A stretch of 46,825 bases of DNA from an uncultured Verrucomicrobiota bacterium. Lineage in GTDB: Bacteria; Verrucomicrobiota; Verrucomicrobiia; Limisphaerales; AAA164-E04. Below the pieces are notes generated by a model that did not search any database, was not told the origin of the DNA, and saw only the letters and a list, made by a program, of their open reading frames with translations. This document shows positions 33,195 to 42,934 of this stretch, one piece after another. The position numbers and the translations under genes were made by a program. How positions within the stretch are numbered: the stretch's first letter is position 1; each line of letters starts with the position of its first letter. The stretch covers positions 1 to 46,825 of the forward strand of contig CAJXVR010000016.1 in the NCBI GenBank assembly GCA_913061285.1, given 5' to 3'.

Positions 33195-34493
33195 ATGGCA
33201 ATGAAGGCCAGTCAGTTCATCAGCACCGTCAAGCTCGGCATCAAGAGCTTGCTGCTGCATAAACTCCGTTCAGGACTCACGATGCTTGGCATCATCTTCG
33301 GCGTGTGTTCGGTCATTGCGATGCTTGCCATCGGAGAGGGCGCGTCTTACGAGGCTCAAGAAGCAATTAAGAATCTCGGGAGCAACAACATCATTATCCG
33401 CAGTGTCAAACCCCCTGAAGACACCAATGACACTGGAGGCGGTCGCGGCATGGAGCTCGACTATGGTTTGACCTATGACGACGGAGCACGAATCTACTCG
33501 ACCATCCCCGGTGTCCGGCGCGTTCTTCCCATGCGTATTATTCGTGAGAACGTTCGTTTCAATGAGAACACCTTCCCCTGTCAAATCATCGGAACAACGC
33601 CTGTCTACCCTGAAATCGTCGGTGTGGACATTATCCGTGGGCGCTTCATTTGTGATACCGATGAATTGCATCAACAAAACGTTTGCGCGCTGACCACCGG
33701 ACTGGCAAACCGACTTTTTCCCTACCAAGACCCCCTCACTCAAGCCATCAAAGTGGCCGGCGTTTACTACCGCGTGGTTGGATTGGTTCGAGAGAAAAAC
33801 ACCAAGGAGCAACGGGCTCAATCTGGAGAAATGGAAGGCGAGCCCTTGGACAACAATGTCTACATCCCTATGTCGACAAGCCGATCTCGCATGGGCGAAC
33901 TCATCATCAAACGGCTCACGGGTGGAATGGGAATCGAAGCCGAACGGGTTGAGTTGCATCAAATCACCGTCCAAATGAACGATACCGATGCGGTCGAGGT
34001 CGCGGATCCCCAAATAAAAACATTGCTCGGTCGCTTTCACGAAAAGAACGACTACGAAACAATCGTCCCTCTCCAGCTCCTCCGTCAGGCTGAGGAGACC
34101 AAACGGATCTTCAACATCGTCCTCGGATCAATCGCCGCCATCTCGCTTCTTGTCGGAGGAATTGGAATCATGAATATCATGCTAGCAACCGTCACAGAGC
34201 GCACGCGGGAGATCGGTGTCCGGCGAGCCCTGGGGGCCAAGAAGCGGGACATCACCACCCAATTCCTGGTCGAAACAGTCGTTCTCTCCATTGGCGGCGG
34301 GCTTGTAGGCGTCATCGTTGGGGTCGCCACACCATTTATCGTTTCCCATCTGACGGAAATGAAAACGATCGTCACTCTTTGGTCAGTTCTGATCGCGTTC
34401 GGGATCTCAGGAGCGATTGGTATCGCCTTTGGGATTTATCCAGCATCAGCCGCCGCTGAGCTTGATCCCATTGAAGCTCTTCGCCACGAGTAG
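33195..34493 (+). CDS. MacB/FtsX-type ABC transporter permease
   Basis: A 432-residue permease with the type VII ABC layout: one N-terminal helix (LGIKSLLLHKLRSGLTMLGIIFGVCSVIAM), a large periplasmic MacB_PCD domain (about 55-275), and three C-terminal helices (IVLGSIAAISLLVGGIGIMNIML, VVLSIGGGLVGVIVGV, FGISGAIGIAFGIYPA). The ending DPIEALRHE is typical of this family. It is the last gene of the TolC-MacA-ATPase-permease set, 29 nt after the ATPase. Substrates of relatives include macrolides, peptides, lipids and siderophores; none can be assigned here. Confidence 0.92.
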   Translation: MAMKASQFISTVKLGIKSLLLHKLRSGLTMLGIIFGVCSVIAMLAIGEGASYEAQEAIKNLGSNNIIIRSVKPPEDTNDTGGGRGMELDYGLTYDDGARIYSTIPGVRRVLPMRIIRENVRFNENTFPCQIIGTTPVYPEIVGVDIIRGRFICDTDELHQQNVCALTTGLANRLFPYQDPLTQAIKVAGVYYRVVGLVREKNTKEQRAQSGEMEGEPLDNNVYIPMSTSRSRMGELIIKRLTGGMGIEAERVELHQITVQMNDTDAVEVADPQIKTLLGRFHEKNDYETIVPLQLLRQAEETKRIFNIVLGSIAAISLLVGGIGIMNIMLATVTERTREIGVRRALGAKKRDITTQFLVETVVLSIGGGLVGVIVGVATPFIVSHLTEMKTIVTLWSVLIAFGISGAIGIAFGIYPASAAAELDPIEALRHE

Positions 34494-34595
34494 AATCCGT
34501 CGGCTGCCCAAAGCTTCTCAACTCTTGGCTCCTTGAAGACGGGCAATTAATGTAAATGACGAAGACGGAGAAGGTTTTCCCCCACTCTGTCTCGG

Positions 34596-36092
34596 TTACT
34601 CGACTTTGGTTTCTGGCTTCAACTCAATGGGGAGCCCCCCAGTTCGTCCTTCGGTCCAGCGCATGAGGTTCTCCAATCGCATCTTGCCATGAAGATAGTA
34701 GGTCGGCCCAAGGGAATCCAGGTGCTTCTGATAGATCTCCTTTGTCGAATCGATTGGCGCTCGATTCAACCATCCCTCACCGGCAAAGACCTTTAGGATC
34801 TCACCCGCGATGAGTTGATGCCCACGAATCGAAGGATGCACGTGATCCACCAACAGATCACTTCCTAGGGTAAGAAAATCACTCTGATCTTCGAGAAAGG
34901 CGTGGAGATCAATCATCGGCACATTGAATCGATCCGCGAGCGCAGCCAACGATTCCCGCTCGGATTTCAGCATTCGGAGAGGACAGACATCATACTCTTT
35001 CGCTTGCAGAAAACTCGCACGGGCTTCTTGCCGCCGCCCCATCCCCTCAAGCATCGTCCCCAAAGCAAAATGGGTCTCAGCAAACTGCGGATCGATTCGA
35101 CGGGCTTTTCGCAACCATGAAACAGCTTTGTCCGGATCCCCGATGTAGTTCCTTCGCGCTTGTTCCAGACAGCGCTGCCACTCATCCAATTCTTGAGCGT
35201 CAAGATCGGCTCGGTGCTCTGACTTAAACGGCGGTGAACTTCTTAGATTCACGGGAGGAGACAGGATCAGCATCGGGACAGCCGCTTTCCGGCAAAGACG
35301 GATCATCCGTTCAATGTTGTGCTCGAAGTGGTTCCCTACCCCTCGTCGCCATCCCGGATCCCAGTGATAGGCCTCCAGCCCGTTTTCATAGTCGAGGAAG
35401 GCATCGACTTCAGAAGGCAGAATCGGGCGCACCGTCTGAAGACTCGATTCCCCATCGAGCCCTTCCCGCATTCGAATCAGATCCCAAGCACGATCGAGGA
35501 GATGATAAAGATGCCAAGAACCAAAATACCGCTGCCCCCACCGGACCCCTTTCGGCACCTCCTTGATCGCTCCATAGGTCCGCTCCTCTAAGTACTCATT
35601 CTGTCCGGTGCAAAGGACAATCAGGTCCGGCTGATAGTGATCGAGACATTCTTCCAGGATTGAAACAAGCCGATAGCTGGCATAGGAGATTCCACCACAG
35701 TTCACCATCTCCCAGTGATGACTTGGATCCGAAGCCTCGAGACTTAGCTGCATCCACTTCGGAAAGGCCGTATCGATGGCATAGGGGCGCCCTTGAACCG
35801 TGGATCCCCCTAAGAAGAACGCCCTGAAGGTCTCAGGGCGCTTCGCGACCACAAAACGATCCCTCACAAAATAGTTCGTTCGAGAGAGTGCGGTCTCATA
35901 GTGCTTCCCAACGTCGCTTCGTTCAAAAAGGGGGCGATCGCCGCTAAATCCTACGAAGGCATCCTCGGAAACCTCGGGACGAGCCATTCCAGAAAGACGG
36001 AGAACGCCTTCAACCAAGAGTACCAGTCCCAAGCCCAGAACGATTGCCCCGAGCCGAAACATAATTGATTTCCATACCAGACGTCGCGCCAT
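34596..36092 (-). CDS. membrane-anchored SGNH hydrolase with TPR-like segment
   Basis: A 498-residue protein with one N-terminal membrane helix (FRLGAIVLGLGLVLLVEGVL) and an SGNH/GDSL fold. The four blocks are visible: FFLGGSTVQG (nucleophile Ser about 97), NCGGISYASYR, CTGQNEYLE, and DHVHPSIRGHQLIA near the C-terminus. Between blocks three and four is a TPR-like pair (SWLRKARRIDPQFAETHFALGTMLEGMGRRQEARASFLQA). The family hydrolyses ester bonds in lipids or polysaccharide O-acetyl groups. It is convergent with the MacB-like permease. Substrate unknown; intact and of normal length. Confidence 0.8.
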   Translation of the reverse strand: MARRLVWKSIMFRLGAIVLGLGLVLLVEGVLRLSGMARPEVSEDAFVGFSGDRPLFERSDVGKHYETALSRTNYFVRDRFVVAKRPETFRAFFLGGSTVQGRPYAIDTAFPKWMQLSLEASDPSHHWEMVNCGGISYASYRLVSILEECLDHYQPDLIVLCTGQNEYLEERTYGAIKEVPKGVRWGQRYFGSWHLYHLLDRAWDLIRMREGLDGESSLQTVRPILPSEVDAFLDYENGLEAYHWDPGWRRGVGNHFEHNIERMIRLCRKAAVPMLILSPPVNLRSSPPFKSEHRADLDAQELDEWQRCLEQARRNYIGDPDKAVSWLRKARRIDPQFAETHFALGTMLEGMGRRQEARASFLQAKEYDVCPLRMLKSERESLAALADRFNVPMIDLHAFLEDQSDFLTLGSDLLVDHVHPSIRGHQLIAGEILKVFAGEGWLNRAPIDSTKEIYQKHLDSLGPTYYLHGKMRLENLMRWTEGRTGGLPIELKPETKVE

Positions 36093-36273
36093 ACTTGATT
36101 TCTGTAGTCCACTTTCTTACCAGGCCCACCCCCTACTGACAAGAGCAGGCCCTCCTTCCAGCAAGGCCGTCGCCCCATAAAACCTCCAGCTTTTCCGAGA
36201 ATACTTTCAGATTGACCAAATCACCGGCAGCAGCCTAGATTCGCCTCATCCACCCAGTAGTAATACAGGCAAT

Positions 36274-39200
36274 ATGAAGACGTTAAAACTATGTCTCGTT
36301 GGTCTAGCCGCCGCTATATTCGGCGCTATTCCTCTCAATGCAGTCGTCAAAGACGCGGCCTTTCTGCAAGGTTCCAATCTTGCAGACGGATCCACGGAAT
36401 TGACCTCCGCAACACCCATCGCAATCAGCTGGACCGAAAGTTCCTCGATTGATCCGTCTACGTATGATCATTCATTCGCTGACGCTGGCAAACTAGTTGT
36501 TAAGAAAGCCGGCGACTATCTCGTGGCGGCGACCATGCCTGTCATCAGTATCAACACCGCTGACAATCGCCCCTCTCAAGCGATCGAAGTCTATGTCAAC
36601 GGCGAACCGGCTCCCGGAACCATCGGATCATCCGGTTACATTCGAAATCAGCCTCGTAATGTCAATATGCAGCAGGAAACCTCCGATCACGCTCATGCGC
36701 TCCTGACAGGACTAAGCGCAGGCGACGAGATTGAAGTACGGGCTTACAAAACAGCCCAAGCAGCGCTGGCAACCGGCATCCAGTCGGCCAGCCTCTACGT
36801 CGAGCTCGTTGATGACTCCCGAACGGCCTTTGCCGCCCTTTCTGACGACGACACCAACGCCGCCAATCTCAATCCAAGTTTCGAAGAAGATGGTGAAGAT
36901 CCCACGGAACTTTCCTGGAACTCTACCAGAAAAGACTCAGGCTTCTCTCATTCCGACGGTTCGAGCAATATCAGCCTTAGTGCTGGCACCTATCTAATCT
37001 TTGCAAACGTCCCAATGCAATCATCCGTCCAACGAGCAGCTCCAGGGCTGGAGTTGCTTCTAAATGGGAACATCGTTAAAGGGGGAACAGCGCGACAAGG
37101 ATACATTCGTAATGCGAGTGGGCACACCGTCGCATCGCTTCACTGGTCCGGTTTGGTCGAAGTGAGTGGCACACAAACCCTGACCCTACAGACCTTCCGT
37201 TTGGCCCAAGCCGGCGCGGCTACCATTCAAGATGGAAAGAATGCATCACTCTACATTGAAAAAATTGATGAGGGCAGCGGCGTTCATCTAACAAGTGCGG
37301 CTGAAGTCGACAATGACCTAGATCCAGCGAACTGGAATCCAGCCGAAAAATCAGCACTTCTCTGGGAAAGCGCCGATATCTCCGACAGTTCGACCTATAA
37401 CCAAGGGAACAATCAGATCGCCGTTCGCAAAGCCGGCAGCTATCTCCTCGTCTACCAGGACACCCTTCAAAGCACCGCACAACGGCCGAACCCACGAATC
37501 ACCGTTGAGGTGAACGGAAATGCAATTCCCGGTGCGGAGACAAAGAGTCACTACATCAGAACTCAGAACGGCCATAACGAAGCCTCAGGTTCACTCGTAT
37601 TCCTCTTGGAGAACCTAAACGCCAACGATGTTGTCACAGTCAGCACCCAACGTGAGGGACAAACCGGTGACGTGTTCATCGACGAGTTCCAAGACGTCGG
37701 AGCCATCTTGACGCTGATCAAGAAGGAAGATATCGACACAAGTTCCATTGCATCCGCTCCTCGGGTTGCTTTTTTTACCGGTGGACTAGAAGGGTTTGAA
37801 GTTCGTATTCAGAACTTCGCCAGCACAGTCAATGAGGGCTCGGTCGAAGCCACCCTCGACGGCTCGGTCGTCAGCACTGACGTGAGCACCGCCGGCGGAG
37901 TCACAACCATTGCCTACAGCTTTGCCGATGCGCCTGACTCACTCAGCGATCATACCGTCGATCTCAGTTACAGCGATTCAGACGGCACCAGCCATACCGC
38001 CTCATTCGCATTCACAATCACCACGATCTTCAATCGCGTTCCGCCTTCGTTTGCCGCCTCTGGCGTCGATACGAACCAGGCCGGTTTCGTTGCCAACATC
38101 ACCCAGATCAGCACGGCCCAATCGGGAGTGACACAGAGTCACAGCAACACACCAGAGGGAGCGAACGCTCAAATCGCTGGTGAGCTCGTTGACGCCGATG
38201 GCGTTGGTTTCATCAATGAAGCCGGTCCCATCAACGCCAACAGCTGGGAAGTTTCTCCCGTCGATATCGAAGGCGTGATCAACTTCGAACAGGACGCTGG
38301 CATCGCAGGTAACTTCAACGACAACAATGGATTCCTTGACGACTTTCTTCCTGGAATCCCTGGATTCGAAGACAGCACAGATGGGATCGCAGCTGAATTC
38401 CTAACCTACCTTGAATTCAGCAAGGGATTTCACTCTCTCGGCGTGAACAGTGACGACGGCTTCGAAGTCACCACTGGCCCCTCACTCAAGGATCAAGGCG
38501 CTGTCGTTCTCGGGCGATTCAGCGGTGGTCGTGGTTCAGCAGATAGTATCTTCAACATTCTCGTCGAAGAAGCAGGCATCTATCCCGTCCGACTCGTCTG
38601 GTACGAGGGAACCGGGGGAGCTAACGTGGAATTCTTCTCAGTTGCCGAAGACGGGGAAAAAATTCTTATCAATGACCGTAGCAACTCAAACGCGATCAAA
38701 GCCTACCGTTCCGGCAATAGCCGCCCATTCATTAGCAGTGTTTCCCCTCAAGGATCAGCCCTAACGGATACCCTTGAATATATCCTCAATGATGGCGACG
38801 TGGATATCGTCCAAGATTCGATCAGTCTTACCTTGAACGGTACAGCACTTAGCCCAAGCATCAGCAAGAGCGGCGCTGTCACTACCGTCAGCTATACCAA
38901 CCCAGACGGTTTCTTCCCAGGGGGCGCCCATGCGGCAGTCCTCAGCTACGACGAGGCAAGTGACCCGGTGGTGACTCGTGTGTTTGAACACAACTTCAGC
39001 AGTCCTAGCGGACAGTCTGTTGTTCTCTTGGACGATCCATTCGCCTATTGGCGGCTCGGTGAAACCGATGGCGACAAGGCCAACAATGAGATCAGCGATC
39101 TCCACGAGGGTACCTACAACGGGAACCCAGGCCTCGGTGCCGAGCGTCTCGTCGTCGGTGATTCATCACCTGCGGTGCTCTTCGATGCGAGTCAGCAGCA

Positions 39201-40149
39201 CTACATCGCAATCGCGAATCACAACGATATTAACAACCTAGCCGGCAACGCCGGTTGGGATAAGAAGACGATCGAATTCTGGTTCAAGTCACGCAACCTG
39301 CCAAACTCGGATCCCGCGATTCCAGATGCCACCATCTCGCAGCGCCAAGTGATTTACGAACAAGGCGGCGCGACTCGTGGAATGAATGTCTACCTCGAAG
39401 GAACCAAGCCAGGAGACAGCCCAGACGAAGCGGAACTCTGGTTCAACGTCCTCAACCGAGCTGAAGTCGTTTGGGGTGGCACGATCCCATTCAACGAGGA
39501 CCAAGGTCTCTCACCAAACGAAGAAGTGGTCGCGATCAGCACAACGATTAAAGCAAACACGCTTTACCACGTAGTACTCGTCATGGACACCTCTCGAGAC
39601 CCCGACGACTTCGATGGCGGACTCATTGGTTATATCAACGGAGAAAAATTCGGTGAAATCGCCGGAGGGAACCTTCTTCGCAATCATACCGATGGGATCG
39701 CAATTGGCCGACGTAACAACGAAGTATCGTTCCACGACTACATCGTCAATGGACCAAACGGCGCTGACCTCTTCAATTCAACGGAACAGTTCTACTTCGA
39801 TGGCTGGCTCGACGAGTTTGCCCTCTACAACGTGGCCCTAAGCGCCAGCCAAGCCAAGGCTCACTACGAAGCAGGTTTGACGGCTGTCCCTGCGGATTCC
39901 ACAGAACCCCCAGTGGTTGAACCTCCCGTCGTCCTGCCTCCAGTCGTTCTTCCTCCGATTCCTGGTGGAGGTGGCGGAGGCGGTATCAACTCGATCATTC
40001 GCAATGCGGACGGAACGCTAACGATTGCCTTCTCTGGGGCTCTCTCAGCCGGACCTACGGTTACCGGGCCATTCTTGGCGATTCCTGGCGCCACGTCACC
40101 ATTCGTCGTGTCACCCGAGAACGCGGCGCAATTCTACATCGCTCGTTAA
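36274..40149 (+). CDS. large secreted multidomain protein (triplicated jelly-roll-like domain, PA14-like, LamG)
   Basis: A 1291-residue exported protein with a Sec signal (LKLCLVGLAAAIFGAIPLNAV). Three consecutive domains of about 140 residues share a pattern of a DxxTxxLxW start, a YLV/YLI strand, an N-G loop and YIRN or YIRT. They are homologous tandem copies with a C1q/TNF-like look. A PA14-like part follows (FSKGFHSLGVNSDDGFEVTTGPSL...), then a LamG/concanavalin-like domain (DDPFAYWRLGETDGD...ALYNVALSASQA). A proline/valine-rich linker (EPPVVEPPVVLPPVV), a poly-Gly stretch and a short C-terminal domain complete the chain. Such proteins are typical adhesion or polysaccharide-binding surface proteins of Verrucomicrobiota. 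No catalytic motif seen. A strong terminator follows. Confidence 0.78.
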   Translation: MKTLKLCLVGLAAAIFGAIPLNAVVKDAAFLQGSNLADGSTELTSATPIAISWTESSSIDPSTYDHSFADAGKLVVKKAGDYLVAATMPVISINTADNRPSQAIEVYVNGEPAPGTIGSSGYIRNQPRNVNMQQETSDHAHALLTGLSAGDEIEVRAYKTAQAALATGIQSASLYVELVDDSRTAFAALSDDDTNAANLNPSFEEDGEDPTELSWNSTRKDSGFSHSDGSSNISLSAGTYLIFANVPMQSSVQRAAPGLELLLNGNIVKGGTARQGYIRNASGHTVASLHWSGLVEVSGTQTLTLQTFRLAQAGAATIQDGKNASLYIEKIDEGSGVHLTSAAEVDNDLDPANWNPAEKSALLWESADISDSSTYNQGNNQIAVRKAGSYLLVYQDTLQSTAQRPNPRITVEVNGNAIPGAETKSHYIRTQNGHNEASGSLVFLLENLNANDVVTVSTQREGQTGDVFIDEFQDVGAILTLIKKEDIDTSSIASAPRVAFFTGGLEGFEVRIQNFASTVNEGSVEATLDGSVVSTDVSTAGGVTTIAYSFADAPDSLSDHTVDLSYSDSDGTSHTASFAFTITTIFNRVPPSFAASGVDTNQAGFVANITQISTAQSGVTQSHSNTPEGANAQIAGELVDADGVGFINEAGPINANSWEVSPVDIEGVINFEQDAGIAGNFNDNNGFLDDFLPGIPGFEDSTDGIAAEFLTYLEFSKGFHSLGVNSDDGFEVTTGPSLKDQGAVVLGRFSGGRGSADSIFNILVEEAGIYPVRLVWYEGTGGANVEFFSVAEDGEKILINDRSNSNAIKAYRSGNSRPFISSVSPQGSALTDTLEYILNDGDVDIVQDSISLTLNGTALSPSISKSGAVTTVSYTNPDGFFPGGAHAAVLSYDEASDPVVTRVFEHNFSSPSGQSVVLLDDPFAYWRLGETDGDKANNEISDLHEGTYNGNPGLGAERLVVGDSSPAVLFDASQQHYIAIANHNDINNLAGNAGWDKKTIEFWFKSRNLPNSDPAIPDATISQRQVIYEQGGATRGMNVYLEGTKPGDSPDEAELWFNVLNRAEVVWGGTIPFNEDQGLSPNEEVVAISTTIKANTLYHVVLVMDTSRDPDDFDGGLIGYINGEKFGEIAGGNLLRNHTDGIAIGRRNNEVSFHDYIVNGPNGADLFNSTEQFYFDGWLDEFALYNVALSASQAKAHYEAGLTAVPADSTEPPVVEPPVVLPPVVLPPIPGGGGGGGINSIIRNADGTLTIAFSGALSAGPTVTGPFLAIPGATSPFVVSPENAAQFYIAR

Positions 40150-40180
40150 GTTCAGACGGATAGTATAAATCCCCTCACCA

Positions 40181-40212
40181 AAGGGAGATCCAAAACGGAT
40201 CTCCCTTTTTTA
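40181..40212 (+). terminator. intrinsic terminator of the large secreted-protein gene
   Basis: AAGGGAGATCC, a five-base loop and GGATCTCCCTT make an 11-bp perfect stem followed by six T. It lies about 30 nt after the stop codon at 40149. Confidence 0.92.
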
Positions 40213-40307
40213 GTCGTCCAAACCAATCAAAAACTTGGCTCCCTCAAAATTCCTCGAGAAAATTGTCACTTTTTCCCACTGAAAAGGGTATTCCTCAGGA
40301 AAGGCCT

Positions 40308-40907
40308 ATGGAACCCATCATCGAAACCTTGAAGAAAGGCACCGAAGAGCTCTCCCGAATCGCATCGGGCATGGGCGATTTAGAATCGATCCTGATCATG
40401 ATGGCTGGCGCGACCCTGCTCCTTTTCGGCCGCCGCCTTTATTGGGGCGTCATCGCTGCTGCAGGATTCGCTGCAGGATCGTACATCGGCCATGAAGTCT
40501 TTCCCCCGGAACCCAAGTGGCTCATCATCGCCGCTCCCGTTCTGGTTGGAATTGTTGCCGCTCTCCTCAGCATCTATTTACAAAAACTGGCACTTCGTCT
40601 GGCAGGAATGATCGCTGGAGGCTTCCTCGGTTACACCATTGCGGCCGCTCTCATCGCCAAACCCTGGCCCCTGCTTGGGCTGATCCTGGGATGTGTTATC
40701 GGCTTTTGGTCGGTGATGATCCTCTTTGATTGGGCCCTCATCATGCTCTCCTCGTTGTCAGGGACCGCGCTCATCGTGCAACGTGTGCCGCTGGAAAAAG
40801 AGCCTCAACTGATTCTGGCGGCCGTCCTGCTGTTTATTGGGATCGCCATCCAGGGAGCGATGCAGAAAAAGGCTCCCGCCGCCAAGAAACAACCCTCGCC
40901 CGCTTAA
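40308..40907 (+). CDS. polytopic membrane protein of TMEM198/DUF4203 type
   Basis: About 199 residues from the ATG at 40308, chosen because AGGAAAGG precedes it at a good distance; the track start at 40263 does not. Six hydrophobic segments are visible, rich in Gly and Ala (LIMMAGATLLLFGRRLYWGVIAAAGFAAGSYIG, LALRLAGMIAGGFLGYTIAAALIA), ending in a lysine/alanine tail. The arrangement resembles the DUF4203/TMEM198 family, whose bacterial function is unknown. It lies 25 nt before the YggT-like gene, probably in the same transcript. Confidence 0.6.
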   Translation: MEPIIETLKKGTEELSRIASGMGDLESILIMMAGATLLLFGRRLYWGVIAAAGFAAGSYIGHEVFPPEPKWLIIAAPVLVGIVAALLSIYLQKLALRLAGMIAGGFLGYTIAAALIAKPWPLLGLILGCVIGFWSVMILFDWALIMLSSLSGTALIVQRVPLEKEPQLILAAVLLFIGIAIQGAMQKKAPAAKKQPSPA

Positions 40908-40932
40908 GACTTAATTCACCTCGATACATCAC

Positions 40933-41214
40933 ATGGGACCAATCAGGGATATCATCGATTTCACACTGCGAATTTTCGCTCTAGGCCTTTTCGTCTCCGT
41001 CGTCTTGAATTGGATCCTCACCAGTCCAGCCAACGGTTTCCGAAAGCAGCTCGACAAATGCTACGAACCCTTTCTCAAACCAATCCGACGCTACATTAAA
41101 CCCATCAAACTCTCCCCAGGAGCTCCGGTGGGTATGGATCTCAGCCCGCTCGTCTTACTCATTGCCATCTGGTGGGCAGTCCACCCCTTCCTAATGTGGG
41201 TCTTCGGCGCCTAG
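40933..41214 (+). CDS. YggT family membrane protein
   Basis: A 93-residue protein with two hydrophobic segments (FALGLFVSVVLNWILTS and LVLLIAIWWAVHPFLMWVFG). The YggT-typical middle is KCYEPFLKPIRRYIKP, followed by DLSPLVLLIAI. YggT proteins are linked to cell-division or envelope (YlmG-like) functions and, in E. coli, to osmotic growth and ion handling. It lies 25 nt after the DUF4203-like gene. Complete for the single-repeat form of the family. Confidence 0.82.
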   Translation: MGPIRDIIDFTLRIFALGLFVSVVLNWILTSPANGFRKQLDKCYEPFLKPIRRYIKPIKLSPGAPVGMDLSPLVLLIAIWWAVHPFLMWVFGA

Positions 41215-41398
41215 TCCGCTTAGCCAAGCTCCCACCAGGGACATTTCTGCTCCCTTCTTTGACTCACACCGAGCACATTGCCCCGTGCTCGAGGTCGTGC
41301 CTGTCCGGGCTCACCATTCTATCGTGAATGAATATCTGTAGCCATCCGTCAAATCCCTGGTAGTATCAACAACAGAAGGTTGAACCCTATTTTCGGAC

Positions 41399-41608
41399 AT
41401 GGCAGAAGAGGAGAACGAGCAGCAACATCGTCGTAAAAAGCGGGAGCGCAAAAAGAAACGGCGGCGGCAGGGGGCCAGTTATCAGCCGATGCGGGATAGC
41501 GTGCTAATCTTCACAATCTTCATCGCCCTGGCAGGCGTGATCGTCTTCTGCTTTTGGACAATCGTCCCCGCCGCCCTCGCCTACTTTCGCGAGACACTCG
41601 GCTGGTGA
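41399..41608 (+). CDS. small basic single-span membrane protein, unknown function
   Basis: A 69-residue protein with a highly charged N-terminus (EEENEQQHRRKKRERKKKRRRQG) and one hydrophobic segment (SVLIFTIFIALAGVIVFCFWTIV). The N-terminus would stay in the cytoplasm and might bind nucleic acid or acidic lipid. No family recognised. Its stop codon lies 6 nt from the converging alpha/beta hydrolase gene. Confidence 0.45.
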   Translation: MAEEENEQQHRRKKRERKKKRRRQGASYQPMRDSVLIFTIFIALAGVIVFCFWTIVPAALAYFRETLGW

Positions 41609-41614
41609 CAGTTC

Positions 41615-42934
41615 CTAGAGTGTGTCTTTCAGAAATCGCATGGCCGCATTCTGCATTTCATCACTGAAGACATGCCCAGCTTCGAACTCTCGCATCACTA
41701 GCTTGTCCGCATAGCCCGCTTTCTCATACGATTTCTTCAGCTTCTGATACCCCTCGATCACACCTTTGACATTGAATATTCCGTCCTGTTTGCCATTCAT
41801 GACCAGGAGAGGTTTGGGGGCATTCATCGCGGCAATATCGGGATAGTCTAGATAGCGATGCAATCCAGGAACGAGCATCGAATAGCCAATTGAAAACTTC
41901 ACATCCGACTTCAATTGGAAAGGGATCGAGGACATCCAGCCAGCGACAACGGAAGTCTTAACCCGATCGTCCAAAGCGCCTAGGTAACAGGAACGGATCC
42001 CTCCCAGGGAGAAACCAATCGATCCGATTCGATGGCGGTCCACCTCGGGCCGTGTCAACAGATAGTCGACCGTCCGTATATCATCCCAAAAAATGAGTCC
42101 CGGCCAAGTCAATCCAGCGGACATCAAGGTCCGGCTCAAGAGGGGTTCGAACTGGGAACAACGGACATTAAAGGCACTGACACGCCCGACGGGCAAATCA
42201 TTGGCCCGGGTACGCCAATCATCGGGATCATCGTCGAGAATCATCCGTCGTTCCCCCCAAAACATCAAATCAATCACGATGACTAAGAAACCCTGACGTA
42301 CCAGATCTGTAGCGACGCTCCGCCCTGAATAGTAACGCTGCTTGAACTCTCGGAGCACTGGATTCTCGTTCTCGTCCTCGATTAACTTTTCCTGCCCCCA
42401 AAGGTAAAAGCCGGAATGATCATGCAACGCGATCACGGCCGGCGTCGCGCGACGAGGGGCATCCTTGGGAACCAGCACCGAGGCCGGAATTCGAAAATGC
42501 GGCGAGGTATTGAACTGCACTTTCTCAAGAATATAATCGCCCTTATCAATCGTCTCCAGCGTCCGTCCCTTGGTAGGCCATTTCGGAGGCGTGTAGTGCA
42601 AGAGATCCAATACCTTCGAACGAGCGACTTTCTTCCAGTGATCGAGGCTGCGGAAATTTGATTGAGTGTATGCTAGGGGGGAAAAGGCTCTCGTCGCCAG
42701 TTTCTCCAGGAACGGCCATAAGGTCCCGATATCGGAACCGGTCTGGATTCTTGGCATGGAGGTCGTACTCGGCACGATGAACGGTGTAGTCCCGACCTGC
42801 GCCATGAGTGCCTCATCCATCAAAGCCTCGGCCCCAGCGCCCGCAAGGAGGAGCTTGAGAAAATCCCGACGTGGGCTCTCGTTTAGCTGAAGATTCTCTT
42901 CAGGGGACTCGTGATCTGGTTCTTGACTACTCAT
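41615..42934 (-). CDS. Tat-exported alpha/beta hydrolase (acetyl-xylan-esterase/dienelactone-hydrolase-like)
   Basis: About 439 residues from the ATG at 42934; the track start at 42994 adds a non-signal prefix. A Tat signal is visible (SPRRDFLKLLLAGAGAEAL). The hydrolase domain keeps the catalytic triad: Ser in GFSLGG, Asp in MNGKQDGIF and His in EAGHVFSD. The long lead-in with HFRIPASVLVPKD, VIALHDHSGFYLWGQEK and VIVIDLMFWGERR is typical of the acetyl-xylan-esterase-like branch of secreted hydrolases in Planctomycetota and Verrucomicrobiota. Substrate unknown, probably a carbohydrate ester. Confidence 0.83.
   Translation of the reverse strand: MSSQEPDHESPEENLQLNESPRRDFLKLLLAGAGAEALMDEALMAQVGTTPFIVPSTTSMPRIQTGSDIGTLWPFLEKLATRAFSPLAYTQSNFRSLDHWKKVARSKVLDLLHYTPPKWPTKGRTLETIDKGDYILEKVQFNTSPHFRIPASVLVPKDAPRRATPAVIALHDHSGFYLWGQEKLIEDENENPVLREFKQRYYSGRSVATDLVRQGFLVIVIDLMFWGERRMILDDDPDDWRTRANDLPVGRVSAFNVRCSQFEPLLSRTLMSAGLTWPGLIFWDDIRTVDYLLTRPEVDRHRIGSIGFSLGGIRSCYLGALDDRVKTSVVAGWMSSIPFQLKSDVKFSIGYSMLVPGLHRYLDYPDIAAMNAPKPLLVMNGKQDGIFNVKGVIEGYQKLKKSYEKAGYADKLVMREFEAGHVFSDEMQNAAMRFLKDTL

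Noticed and set aside
39900-39990. Repeat array in the Pro/Val-rich linker
   Set aside because: Ordinary low-complexity coding sequence (EPPVVEPPVVLPPVV) of a secreted protein, not a CRISPR or mobile repeat.
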